Positions 8,193 through 15,372 are shown, numbered from the stretch's first letter. The stretch is 23,324 bases of DNA from JBKPCD01 sp046727175 (GCA_046727175.1 JBKPCD010000054.1:1-23324), one strand, 5' to 3'. Numbers and translations are program-made. The notes: generated by a model not told the origin, from the sequence alone.

Positions 8193-8687
8193 TCACTTCA
8201 TCGCGCCACTGTAGAAAAGGTCGTGCTCTCCGGGCGGATCGAATCCCGCGAGCCGCACGGCCAGTGCGATCTGCGCCCAATGTCTGATCTCGTGGAACAG
8301 GATATGGAACAGGAGCTTTCGCGGGGTCATCGGCCACTGGCGCTCGCGGACCTCGAACGTCCGGACGCGGTCCGCCTCGTCTTCGTCGAGCACCCGGACG
8401 AACTGGTCCAGCTCGCGGCGGACCGACGCTCCGTAGTCGAAGAGCGGTGCGACGTTGCTTGCGGTCAACCCGGTCGCCTGGGACAGCGGCTCCATTGTCA
8501 GTCGCTGCAGGTGTCGCCGTTCGACCAGAAAGATGTGGTCGATCAGCTTCCCCACAGTTGGATAGAGACCGGCGGGCTGCAAGGGCGCGTCCATCGCCGC
8601 CGGGTGGCCGGTCAGCCACGCGCGCCACTTTTCGCGCTCTTCGCTGGTGTATCGGAGCAGTTCGTCGTATGCGATGGCGAGGGACAT
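8193..8687 (-). CDS. DinB/YfiT-like four-helix-bundle metalloprotein
   Basis: The 164-residue product has the size and motif layout of the DinB/YfiT superfamily, which includes metal-binding thiol transferases and proteins induced by stress. Three histidines fit the metal site: H51 in LIDHIFLVERRH, and H132 and H136 in FHEIRHW. The first strong start in the frame of the domain is ATG 8687; an ATG at 8738 would extend into the divergent aminotransferase gene. No Shine-Dalgarno sequence precedes 8687, but a TAGACT hexamer lies 10 nt upstream on this strand. Its start is only 25 bp from that of the divergent gene. Enzymatic activity and thiol partner are unknown. Confidence 0.85.
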   Translation of the reverse strand: MSLAIAYDELLRYTSEEREKWRAWLTGHPAAMDAPLQPAGLYPTVGKLIDHIFLVERRHLQRLTMEPLSQATGLTASNVAPLFDYGASVRRELDQFVRVLDEDEADRVRTFEVRERQWPMTPRKLLFHILFHEIRHWAQIALAVRLAGFDPPGEHDLFYSGAMK

Positions 8688-8696
8688 GAGCTGGAT

Positions 8697-8703
8697 TAGT
8701 CTA
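8697..8703. promoter_or_regulatory. symmetric divergent -10 element (TAGTCT / TAGACT)
   Basis: On the plus strand TAGTCT (8697-8702) stands exactly 10 nt before ATG 8713. On the minus strand TAGACT (8703-8698) stands exactly 10 nt before ATG 8687. The two hexamers overlap by five bases and both fit TANNNT. The arrangement suggests one promoter core used in both directions, with near-leaderless transcripts either way. No -35 is evident. Confidence 0.45.
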
Positions 8704-8712
8704 TCAACAGCG

Positions 8713-9891
8713 ATGCGCTTTCCTCGCGTCCCTTCCAACCTTCAGCCCAACCGGCTCGCGCGCGCCGTCAGTCGGATCCGGGCGGAACGCCGTCCACTGA
8801 TTGACCTGACGCTCACGAATCCGACCCGTGCCGGGATTCGCTACCCTTCCGGGCTCCTCGAACCACTCGCCTCTCCGGCGGCGATGATCTATGACCCGCA
8901 ACCTTCTGGATTGCCCGAAGCCCGTGCCGCTGTCGCCACGGACTACGAGCGCCGCGGCATCATCATTGCTCCTGAACGAATCGTGCTGACGGCGAGCACC
9001 AGCGAGGCCTATTCGTTCCTCTTCAAGTTGCTCTGCTCTTCGACAGGCGACATCGTCATGGTGCCGGCGCCGAGCTATCCGCTGTTCGATCATCTGACGC
9101 AGCTCGATGGCGTTTGCGCGCGCCAGTACCGGCTCGACTACCACGGCCGCTGGGAGGTCGAGTGGGCGAGCCTGGAGAATGCGTGGTCGGACCGTGTGCG
9201 GGGTGTGCTCGCCGTCAGCCCGAACAATCCGACCGGATCGGTCCTGACCCCCGACGAGCTCGCCACACTGAGCGCTCGCTGTGCCGATCGAGACGCCGCG
9301 CTGATCCTGGACGAAGTGTTCGCGGATTATCCGCTCACGCACCCGGTGCGAGCGCCCGAGCGCCCGAGCGCCCGAGCGACCGATTCCGGCGCTCTCACGT
9401 TCCGACTGGGCGGTCTTTCCAAATCCACCGGCCTTCCACAGGTCAAGCTCGGGTGGATTGCACTCGAAGGCCCTGAGGCGATGGTTGGCGAGGCGATGGA
9501 GAAACTCGAAATGATCTCCGACACGTATCTGTCCGTTTCGACACCGGTGCAAGTGGCATCACATTCACTGATAACGGCGGGCGCAACGATCCGTCACGCG
9601 ATTCTCGCGCGCATACGAGAGAACTACATGACGTTGAAGGCGTTGGTGGCGGGCCCCACCTCGGTCGAGCTGTTGCATGCCGACGCGGGCTGGTCAGCCG
9701 TCATTCGTGTCGCCGCAACCCGTTCCGAAGAAGATCTCGTGCTCGATCTGATCGAACACGATGGTGTGCTGGTGCACCCAGGCTTCTTCTTCGACTTCGC
9801 ACATGAAGCATTCGTCGTCGTCAGCCTGCTTCCCGAGCCGGCGTCGTTCGTCGAGGGTGTTCGTCGAGTGCTGGACCGGGCGCATGCCTGA
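8713..9891 (+). CDS. PLP-dependent class I/II aminotransferase
   Basis: This 392-residue fold-type I enzyme should transfer amino groups between amino acids and 2-oxo acids in the cytoplasm. The motif SPNNPTG is at 169-175, the PLP-ring aspartate is D200 in LILDEVFADY, and the Schiff-base lysine is K237 in GGLSKSTGLPQ. Length and motif spacing are normal. Residues about 211-224 (PVRAPERPSARATD) are encoded by four tandem octamers at 9349-9380 and look like a repeat-borne loop insertion. The start at 8713 is set by the divergent promoter and the family N-terminus; the ATG at 8647 would lie inside the DinB-like gene. The last 8 bases overlap malQ, so the two are probably co-translated. The amino-acid specificity is not evident. 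Confidence 0.9.
   Translation: MRFPRVPSNLQPNRLARAVSRIRAERRPLIDLTLTNPTRAGIRYPSGLLEPLASPAAMIYDPQPSGLPEARAAVATDYERRGIIIAPERIVLTASTSEAYSFLFKLLCSSTGDIVMVPAPSYPLFDHLTQLDGVCARQYRLDYHGRWEVEWASLENAWSDRVRGVLAVSPNNPTGSVLTPDELATLSARCADRDAALILDEVFADYPLTHPVRAPERPSARATDSGALTFRLGGLSKSTGLPQVKLGWIALEGPEAMVGEAMEKLEMISDTYLSVSTPVQVASHSLITAGATIRHAILARIRENYMTLKALVAGPTSVELLHADAGWSAVIRVAATRSEEDLVLDLIEHDGVLVHPGFFFDFAHEAFVVVSLLPEPASFVEGVRRVLDRAHA
9349..9380 (+). repeat. four tandem octamers (CGAGCGCC x3, CGAGCGAC) inside the aminotransferase gene
   Basis: Units are 9349-9356, 9357-9364, 9365-9372 and 9373-9380; the first three are identical and the fourth differs by one base. Eight is not a multiple of three, so gain or loss of one unit would shift the reading frame. 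The encoded residues lie in a loop between the PLP aspartate and the catalytic lysine. Confidence 0.9.
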
Positions 9892-11473
9892 CCGTCGGTC
9901 GCGTTTCCACTCGGGCCGGCACGCCGGCGTGCTCGTCCCGCTGTTCTCGATTCCCTCCCGCGCGAGCTGGGGCATCGGCGAGATTTCGGACATCCCGCGC
10001 TTTGCGCAGTGGCTTGATCGAGCGGGGCTCGACTTCGTCCAGCTCCTGCCGGTGAACGAGATGCAGGAAGGGCAGAGCTCGCCGTACTCCGCGCTCAGCG
10101 CGATGGCGATCGATCCGATTTTCATTTCGCTGGCGGACGTCGAGGAATTCGAAGAAGCAGGCGGCGAGGCGGCGCTGTCGACCGCCGATCGATCGACCCT
10201 CGACGATGCCCGAGCGGCGACACTCGTCAGATACGATGCGGTTCGCGCGGTGAAAGCTCGCGCGCTCCGTTCGGCGTTCGATCGCTTTCTGCAAGGACGC
10301 GGGCACACGAGGTCCGCGGCAGCCCGCGGCCTTGGCGAGTTCGCCGAGCGCGAGCAGTGGTGGCTCGAGGAGTACGCCCTGTTCCGGGCGCTTCACGACG
10401 AGCACCGCGGGCGCTACTGGCTCGAATGGGAACCGGCGCTTCGAGACCGCGACCCCGGAGCGCTCGCCGCGGCGCGCCAGCGGCTGGCGCGTCCGATCTT
10501 GTACTACCAGTACCTGCAGTGGATCGCCGACGAGCAGTGGCGGCGTGCGCGCAGAGCGTGCGAGCCAATCGGCATCTTCGGCGACTTTCCCTTCATGGTC
10601 AGCGCGCACAGCGCCGATGTCTGGGCGCGACAGGACGAGTTCAGGCTGGATGCATCTGTGGGCGTTCCGCCGGATGCGTTTTCGGAAACAGGGCAGGACT
10701 GGGGACTGCCGCTCTATCGCTGGGACGTCATCGCGAGTCGCGGCTACACGTGGCTCGCGCAGCGCGTCAAAAGGTCTGCGGCCTTGTTCGACGCGTTTCG
10801 CATCGACCATCTGGTCGGGTTCTATCGGACGTTCTATCGAGAGGAGGATCGCAGCGCCCACTTCGCCCCTGAGAGCGAGGCCGACCAGGCGGCACAAGGC
10901 GAGGCGTTGATGGCGATTTTTGCCGCGGGCGGCAGCGCGATCATCGCCGAGGATCTTGGCAGCGTGCCCGATTTCGTTCGTCAGTCCCTCGATTCACTCG
11001 GCGTACCCGGGCTGAAGGTCCTTCGCTGGGAACGCGAGTGGCAGGAACCCGAGCAGCCTTTCCGCGATCCAGCAGATTATCCGGCGTGCTCCGTCGCGAT
11101 CAGCGGCACACACGATACCGAGACGCTGGCCGAGTGGTGGGACACGGCCGATGGACGAGAGTGTCGGGCCGTCGCGGCGATTGCGTCGTTGAGGCGACTC
11201 GGATTCCCAGCCACTCGGCCGTACTCGCCGAAAATCCGTGATGCGCTGCTGACCACGCTTTTCCGCGCAGGGTCCAACCTGGTCATCCTGCCGCTGCAGG
11301 ACGTCTTCGGGTGGAGAGATCGGATCAACACTCCAGCCGTCGTCGACACTCAGAACTGGACGTGGCGGTTGCCGTGGCCGGTTGACGTCCTCCTCGCCGA
11401 GCCCGAGGCGATCGAGCGCGCGAAGTTCTTGAGTACCCTGGCGCGCGAGCGGCGCGCGTCGGTCTCGAAGTGA
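9884..11473 (+). CDS. malQ: 4-alpha-glucanotransferase (amylomaltase, GH77)
   Basis: MalQ transfers alpha-1,4-glucan segments between maltodextrins in the cytoplasm and releases glucose. The 529-residue product is within the usual size for the family. It has the donor-site block FVQLLPVNEMQEGQSSPYSA (51-70), the nucleophile D308 in AFRIDHLVGF, the acid/base E356 in IIAEDLGSVP, and the third carboxylate D411 in GTHDTETLAEWW. The ATG at 9884 lies within the end of the aminotransferase gene (8-base overlap) and begins the family's normal N-terminus. Translational coupling with that gene is likely, so a frameshift in its octamer tract would also be expected to lower MalQ. No glycogen or maltose genes are in the window. 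Confidence 0.95.
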   Translation: MPDRRSRFHSGRHAGVLVPLFSIPSRASWGIGEISDIPRFAQWLDRAGLDFVQLLPVNEMQEGQSSPYSALSAMAIDPIFISLADVEEFEEAGGEAALSTADRSTLDDARAATLVRYDAVRAVKARALRSAFDRFLQGRGHTRSAAARGLGEFAEREQWWLEEYALFRALHDEHRGRYWLEWEPALRDRDPGALAAARQRLARPILYYQYLQWIADEQWRRARRACEPIGIFGDFPFMVSAHSADVWARQDEFRLDASVGVPPDAFSETGQDWGLPLYRWDVIASRGYTWLAQRVKRSAALFDAFRIDHLVGFYRTFYREEDRSAHFAPESEADQAAQGEALMAIFAAGGSAIIAEDLGSVPDFVRQSLDSLGVPGLKVLRWEREWQEPEQPFRDPADYPACSVAISGTHDTETLAEWWDTADGRECRAVAAIASLRRLGFPATRPYSPKIRDALLTTLFRAGSNLVILPLQDVFGWRDRINTPAVVDTQNWTWRLPWPVDVLLAEPEAIERAKFLSTLARERRASVSK

Positions 11474-11483
11474 CGACCTCCCG

Positions 11484-11639
11484 ATGCAGCTTCTGGCCGC
11501 ATCGCAGCAACATTTCAACGCCGAGATCGCCGAGAGCAAGAGGTACGCGGAGATTACGCCGGCCGACCCGCCCACTGACGCCCCCAGCGTATCGCTGCCC
11601 TCAGGGTCCCTTGCGTTGTTTGCCGTCGTCGCGAGTTAG
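11484..11639 (+). pseudogene. 51-codon open frame, possible remnant of a larger gene
   Basis: This short frame begins at an ATG 10 bp after malQ and reads MQLLAASQQHFNAEIAESKR at its start, ending VSLPSGSLALFAVVAS. The alternating hydrophobic ending resembles the last strands of a C-terminal beta domain in many glycosidases, which is why I suspect a leftover gene end. There is no ribosome binding site. The frame is also open upstream into malQ. It could equally be chance in GC-rich DNA. Confidence 0.25.
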
Positions 11640-11658
11640 CACGACCGCCGCCCTTTGA

Positions 11659-11664
11659 TAAGAT
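11659..11664 (+). promoter_or_regulatory. -10 hexamer TAAGAT of a probable leaderless promoter
   Basis: TAAGAT is followed by exactly six bases (CCCCGC) and then ATG 11671, which is the geometry expected when transcription starts at the A of the start codon. No Shine-Dalgarno sequence is present between the hexamer and the ATG. Confidence 0.5.
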
Positions 11665-11670
11665 CCCCGC

Positions 11671-12774
11671 ATGCTCCAGACCTCAGCCGTCGACGATGCG
11701 GCGATCCGTGCGGCGCGGGAGCGCCTCGACGCGCACGTTCGCGAGATCGTCAGCTGGCACTTCGACCCCGCAACCGGATGCCCGTTCTGGCTCGAACGCG
11801 CGAAGTCGTTCGACTTCAATCCGCTGAAAGACATCAACGGGTTCGCCGACCTCCATCGCTTTGGCGCCTTCGAGGACGAGTGGCTGCGCGGCGGGCCGGT
11901 GCGGCGATGGGTCCCGAAGGTCTATGCGGATCGGCCGATCTACGTCTTCGAAACCGGTGGCACGACCGGCGTGCCGAAGACTCGCATCAACGTCGACGAT
12001 TTCAGGATCGACTACGAGTTGTTCAGCGGGACGCTGCCCGACGAGTACTTCCCGAAAGGCTCGAACTGGCTGATGCTCGGCCCGAGCGGCCCGCGGCGTC
12101 TCCGCCTCGCCGTCGAGCATCTCGCGCAATATCGCGGCGGCATCTGCTTCGGCGTCGATCTCGATCCGCGGTGGGTGATCAAGTTGATTCAAAAGGGCTG
12201 GACGGACCACCTCCAGGCCTACAAGGACCACGTCATCGATCAGGCGGTCACGGTGCTCGGCGCGGGTCACGACATTCGTTGCATGTTCGCGACGCCGAAG
12301 CTGCTCGAGGCGCTCGCGCTGCGGCTCGAGTCCATGGGGACGACGATCCGCAAACAGGGCATCACCGGTATCTTCTCGGGCGGAACCGAGTTCACGCCGC
12401 AATGGAACCGCTTCGCGCACGAAGAGTTGCTCGACGGCGCGTTCATGACGCCGACGTACGGCAACACGTTGATGGGCCTTGCCGCAAGCCCGCCGTCGGG
12501 ACCGCACAACAACTACAAGATCACGTACTACGCGCCGCAGCCGCGTGCGGTGATCGAGGTCGTGAATTTCGACGATCCACGGCGGCCGGTGGAGTACGGT
12601 CAGACCGGCCGCGTGAAACTGATCACCCTGACGAAGGAATTTTTCGTGCCCGGCTTTTTCGAGCGCGACGAGGGTGAGCGTGAGCCGGCATGCGAGCGCT
12701 ATCCGTGGGACGGCGTCAGCGGCGTGCGCCCGTTCCGCGGCTTCGCGGCGACGACGACGGTCGGCGTCTACTGA
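11671..12774 (+). CDS. small adenylate-forming enzyme (phenylacetate-CoA ligase/LuxE-like)
   Basis: The 367-residue protein belongs to the AMP-forming adenylation superfamily, which activates carboxylic acids as acyl-adenylates. The phosphate-binding loop is GGTTGVPKT (96-104). Later superfamily-like motifs are SGGTEFTP (236-243), PTYGNTLMG (261-269) and EYGQTGRVKLIT (308-319). It is shorter than phenylacetate-CoA ligase (about 430 residues): the mobile C-terminal domain appears absent and the protein ends soon after the ERYPWDGVSGVRPF segment. That size is close to LuxE-type acyl-protein synthetases. The end looks natural and not truncated. The acid substrate and acyl acceptor are unknown. 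It is followed after 88 bp, including a word-repeat hairpin, by the TIR gene in the same direction. Confidence 0.75.
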   Translation: MLQTSAVDDAAIRAARERLDAHVREIVSWHFDPATGCPFWLERAKSFDFNPLKDINGFADLHRFGAFEDEWLRGGPVRRWVPKVYADRPIYVFETGGTTGVPKTRINVDDFRIDYELFSGTLPDEYFPKGSNWLMLGPSGPRRLRLAVEHLAQYRGGICFGVDLDPRWVIKLIQKGWTDHLQAYKDHVIDQAVTVLGAGHDIRCMFATPKLLEALALRLESMGTTIRKQGITGIFSGGTEFTPQWNRFAHEELLDGAFMTPTYGNTLMGLAASPPSGPHNNYKITYYAPQPRAVIEVVNFDDPRRPVEYGQTGRVKLITLTKEFFVPGFFERDEGEREPACERYPWDGVSGVRPFRGFAATTTVGVY

Positions 12775-12780
12775 CGGCGA

Positions 12781-12850
12781 GGTTCCCAGTTCGGGTTCCG
12801 GGTTCGAACTGAGAACCAACCGGGAACGGGGAACCGGAGAACCTGGAACC
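12781..12850. repeat. GGTTC/GAACC word-repeat hairpin ahead of the TIR gene
   Basis: The left part (12781-12805) repeats GGTTC-type words and the right part (12806-12850) repeats their complement GAACC/GAACT/GAACG about six times, so the spacer can fold on itself in several registers. It fills nearly all of the spacer between the adenylating enzyme and the TIR gene. The GGGGG that may serve as ribosome binding site for the TIR gene follows directly at 12852-12856. Confidence 0.7.
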
Positions 12851-12862
12851 TGGGGGCTTTCC

Positions 12863-13873
12863 ATGGCGCGCACTGGTCTCTTCATCAGCCATGCCCACGA
12901 GGACCGCGACCTTGCCGGCGCCCTGCGGCAGCTCCTCGAGGACGCCCTTCGGCCGGCGAACGTCGATATCACGTGCACGAGCGATGCGGACTACGGCCTC
13001 GAGCGCGGCGCCGATCTGAAGGAGCAGATCGAGCAGCGGCTCGAATCGGCGAAGGCCCTCTTCCTGCTTGCGACGCCGGCCTCGCGGCACAAGGACTGGG
13101 TGCAGTTCGAATGCGCGTACGCGGAGAGCATTCCAGACCTGAACTTCTACATCCTCGTCGCGACGTCATCGCGTGACGAGTCGGTCCCGGCGCCCTACAA
13201 CAACGACGTTACGGTCGCGTTGACGAGCGGCGCCGATGTGTTCGCGTTCGTGAAGCAGCTCCGGCGGACCTTCGAAATTGTCGAGGACGGTGAGTACGCC
13301 TACGTCCCGTCACTTCTCGATCTCGTCGACCGCTGCACCGCGCTTGCCCTGGAACGCGTCGATGCCGCGCGTCGCGAGCAGACAGACCAGCACGGCGCTG
13401 TCGTGCAGCGTCAGCGCATGTGGCACATGGCGGGCGGGCTGATTGCCTCGGTGCTTGCGCTCGCCGGCGGGCTGGGGATCGGTCAGCTTCGGATCGCGGA
13501 TTTGCGAACCGAGCACGCGGCTACGCTGGAGGCGGTTCGCCGCGAGATGAGCGACCAGAATCTGAGGGCAGAACAGGCCCGTGATGCCGAGCTGAAAAGC
13601 CTTCCGTTCTCAGGTGTCTTTCAGGACGGACTCTCGCACCTCGTGCGGTGCACCGAGGTCGAAGCGCGCGTCCCGGACGGGACGGGCGGGATGGAGCGGA
13701 AAGTGCAGCGCCAGTGTGACGACAGCGGCATGTTTGCGTTCCCGGGTCACGAGCTGCAGGCCGACCCGCGCGAGCGGATTCTCCTGAAAGTGATCGTCGG
13801 CTCTCGTCGTTACGAGCTGCCAGTCACTCGTGCTGATGCACGCCTCGCGCTTGCGCTGCCGGTCGTTCACTGA
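12863..13873 (+). CDS. membrane-anchored TIR-domain protein with extracytoplasmic C-terminal domain
   Basis: The 336-residue protein starts with a TIR domain (about 4-140). It begins GLFISHAHEDRDLA, and the WVQFECAYAE segment carries the conserved glutamate (E83) that many bacterial TIR domains use to cleave NAD+. A transmembrane helix follows at about 188-207 (MAGGLIASVLALAGGLGIGQ), then a charged, coiled-coil-like stretch (210-245) and a C-terminal domain of about 90 residues with two cysteines (C263, C285). The TIR domain is thus probably cytoplasmic and the C-terminus periplasmic. I chose ATG 12863 because the TIR fold begins there; a longer frame from 12674 runs inside the preceding gene. 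The stop overlaps the next start by one base. Function, for example defence or envelope signalling, is inference. Confidence 0.82.
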   Translation: MARTGLFISHAHEDRDLAGALRQLLEDALRPANVDITCTSDADYGLERGADLKEQIEQRLESAKALFLLATPASRHKDWVQFECAYAESIPDLNFYILVATSSRDESVPAPYNNDVTVALTSGADVFAFVKQLRRTFEIVEDGEYAYVPSLLDLVDRCTALALERVDAARREQTDQHGAVVQRQRMWHMAGGLIASVLALAGGLGIGQLRIADLRTEHAATLEAVRREMSDQNLRAEQARDAELKSLPFSGVFQDGLSHLVRCTEVEARVPDGTGGMERKVQRQCDDSGMFAFPGHELQADPRERILLKVIVGSRRYELPVTRADARLALALPVVH

Positions 13874-14355
13874 TGAAACTCGCGCTGAGCTGCATCGTCT
13901 TGAGCGTCGCGCTCGCGTCTGTCGCGTCCGGCCAAGCGAAGAAGTGCCAGCCGGTTCCGCAGCAGACGGCCGATCAGGAGACGTATGCTGGTTTGACCGA
14001 TCGCGTGTACGTCTACGTGCCGCGAATCGAAAGCGCGGGCGGTGGCGGATGGAAGCCATTCACACTGCGCATCCTGGTTGGATCGTTCCGCCGTCCCTTC
14101 CTGCTGCCGAAAGGGTTCATGAGGGAAGCGGACTTGCTCAAGCTCCTGTCGGGACGGCCAGATATCAAACAGTTCTTCTTGAATGTGCCGGGCTCCGACC
14201 CCAGACAGCAGGGGCCGCCGCCGGCACTGACTGCATCGGCGACAGTGCCGGACGGCAACACGTCGTCGAAGCTGACGGTTCGCGCCTCCCGCGTGGTCGC
14301 GGCCAAGTACGGCAGCTACTCGGTCGTCCTCGACGTCTGCGTGACGAAGAGCTGA
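13873..14355 (+). CDS. small secreted protein coupled to the TIR gene, function unknown
   Basis: This 160-residue protein has a clear signal peptide (MKLALSCIVLSVALASVASG, cleavage near residue 20-22). The mature part has two cysteines, C25 near its start and C156 near its end, which could form a disulfide. The middle is beta-rich with no family I recognise (RVYVYVPRIE, FTLRILVGSF, SKLTVRASRVV). Its ATG overlaps the TIR stop codon as TGATG, so translation is almost certainly coupled. Being exported, it could contact the extracytoplasmic C-terminal domain of the TIR protein; that partnership is inference from gene order. The pair ends in a hairpin with a short T-tract. Confidence 0.8.
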   Translation: MKLALSCIVLSVALASVASGQAKKCQPVPQQTADQETYAGLTDRVYVYVPRIESAGGGGWKPFTLRILVGSFRRPFLLPKGFMREADLLKLLSGRPDIKQFFLNVPGSDPRQQGPPPALTASATVPDGNTSSKLTVRASRVVAAKYGSYSVVLDVCVTKS

Positions 14356-14360
14356 TTTAC

Positions 14361-14383
14361 AGCTCAGAGTCCTGAGCTCTTTT
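14361..14383 (+). terminator. rho-independent terminator of the TIR cassette, overlapping the DUF1080 stop codon
   Basis: AGCTCAG (14361-14367), loop AGTC, and CTGAGCT (14372-14378) form a perfect 7-bp stem followed by CTTTT. It begins 6 bp after the secreted-protein stop codon. The stem contains the stop codon of the convergent DUF1080 gene (14364-14366), so the two genes share it. Confidence 0.65.
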
Positions 14384-15320
14384 GGGCGCTGGCAATCGGC
14401 GTCACGATTACTTTTCTGAACCACACCTTTTCGTGGTCGCCCTGGATCATGATCGGTCCGGGCTCTGTCTCCTTCGCATCCAGCGCACCGCCAGTGATCG
14501 CGGGAATGCGCACGTTGTTGTGAACGGTCTTGCCATTGAGCACGACGGTCACGCAGTTGCCGACGATTGTGGCCTGCATCGTCTGCCACTCGCCCGCGGG
14601 CTTGCTGGCGTTCACGTCGGGAGCACGCCGCGAGTAGATGGACATGTGCCCGTGCGACTCCGGCGGCGCCCCCGCATCGTCGAGGACCTGCAGCTCGTAG
14701 CGTCCACGCAGGTAGATGCCGCTGTTCCCCTTCGGCGACAGCTTGTATTCGGCCTCGATGCGAAAGTCACGGAACTTTTCCTTCGACACGAGATTGTTGT
14801 CGTGTGGCGGCGTGTTCGTCATCGCGCCGTCTTCGATCGTCCACTTCGACGGCTGCCCCTTGTGCTGCACATCCCATCCGGCCATCGACTTGCCGTCGAA
14901 GAGCGCGACGGGCTTGCCGAACGTGTGCTTCGCATTCGCGTCGCAGGCGCCCCACTTCGGCGGCCGCTCGCCGGTGACGTTGACCGTCTCCTTGGCGGTC
15001 TTCACGGTACCGGTCAGCTTGTCTCCTGATGCGCGGAGCGTGACGACCGGCTTCGAATCGCCGCTGACCGCGGCCACGAACGTGAGCTCGTCGTTCGCGA
15101 TCTTCACGTCGTTGCCGGGAACGGGGCTGCCGCCGCGATTGAGGAACATTGCCGAAAGTTTTCCGCCCTCGTCCTTCACTTCGAGCCAGTAGATGTTCCC
15201 TTCGTTCGGCGGCGCGCCGGTCAGGTTCCACGTCCCGAGGAACGGGTTGGTCTGCGCGCGTGCCGAAGCGAAAGTCGTTGCCGCGATCAGCGCGGCCAGT
15301 CCGATGATGTAGAAACGCAT
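14364..15320 (-). CDS. secreted DUF1080 (3-keto-disaccharide hydrolase-like) protein
   Basis: The 318-residue product has a signal peptide (MRFYIIGLAALIAATTFASA, cleavage near residue 22). A small beta domain follows (24-120, NPFLGTWNLTG and later). The DUF1080 domain runs from about 137, with the hallmark LFDGKSMAGWD at 140-150, WTIEDGAM at 160-167 and GNSGIYLRGRYELQVLDD at 198-215. Members of DUF1080 have a concanavalin-like fold, and some hydrolyse 3-keto-glycosides in sugar breakdown. The start at 15320 has AAAGGAG six bases upstream; a frame reaching 15518 runs through repeat sequence and is not credible. A 21-bp dyad overlaps its likely -10. It points toward the TIR cassette and shares its terminator. 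Confidence 0.9.
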   Translation of the reverse strand: MRFYIIGLAALIAATTFASARAQTNPFLGTWNLTGAPPNEGNIYWLEVKDEGGKLSAMFLNRGGSPVPGNDVKIANDELTFVAAVSGDSKPVVTLRASGDKLTGTVKTAKETVNVTGERPPKWGACDANAKHTFGKPVALFDGKSMAGWDVQHKGQPSKWTIEDGAMTNTPPHDNNLVSKEKFRDFRIEAEYKLSPKGNSGIYLRGRYELQVLDDAGAPPESHGHMSIYSRRAPDVNASKPAGEWQTMQATIVGNCVTVVLNGKTVHNNVRIPAITGGALDAKETEPGPIMIQGDHEKVWFRKVIVTPIASAQKSSGL

Positions 15321-15351
15321 GCAGCTCTCCTTTGACGCCTCTGCGGCTCGC

Positions 15352-15372
15352 AACGAGAATCTTATTCTCGTT
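15352..15372 (-). promoter_or_regulatory. perfect 21-bp dyad over a -10 element upstream of the DUF1080 gene
   Basis: AACGAGAAT (15352-15360) and ATTCTCGTT (15364-15372) form a perfect 9-bp inverted repeat with a 3-base centre. On the minus strand the centre reads AATAAGATT, which contains the -10-like hexamer TAAGAT. The site lies 31 bp from the start codon at 15320. The form fits an operator for a dimeric repressor. The GAGAAT/ATTCTC half-sites are loosely like Fur-family boxes, but the spacing differs. Confidence 0.55.

Noticed and set aside
9821..10897. 358-codon minus-strand open frame opposite malQ
   Set aside because: Antisense shadow of malQ, arginine-rich with no family features.
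8713..11473. Maltose/glycogen operon
   Set aside because: Only malQ belongs to that pathway; the overlapping aminotransferase has no known role in it, and no other glucan gene is present.
11683..12978. 431-codon minus-strand open frame across the adenylating enzyme and the TIR start
   Set aside because: It is long only because of GC-rich codon use on the opposite strand; the plus frames carry the adenylation and TIR motifs.
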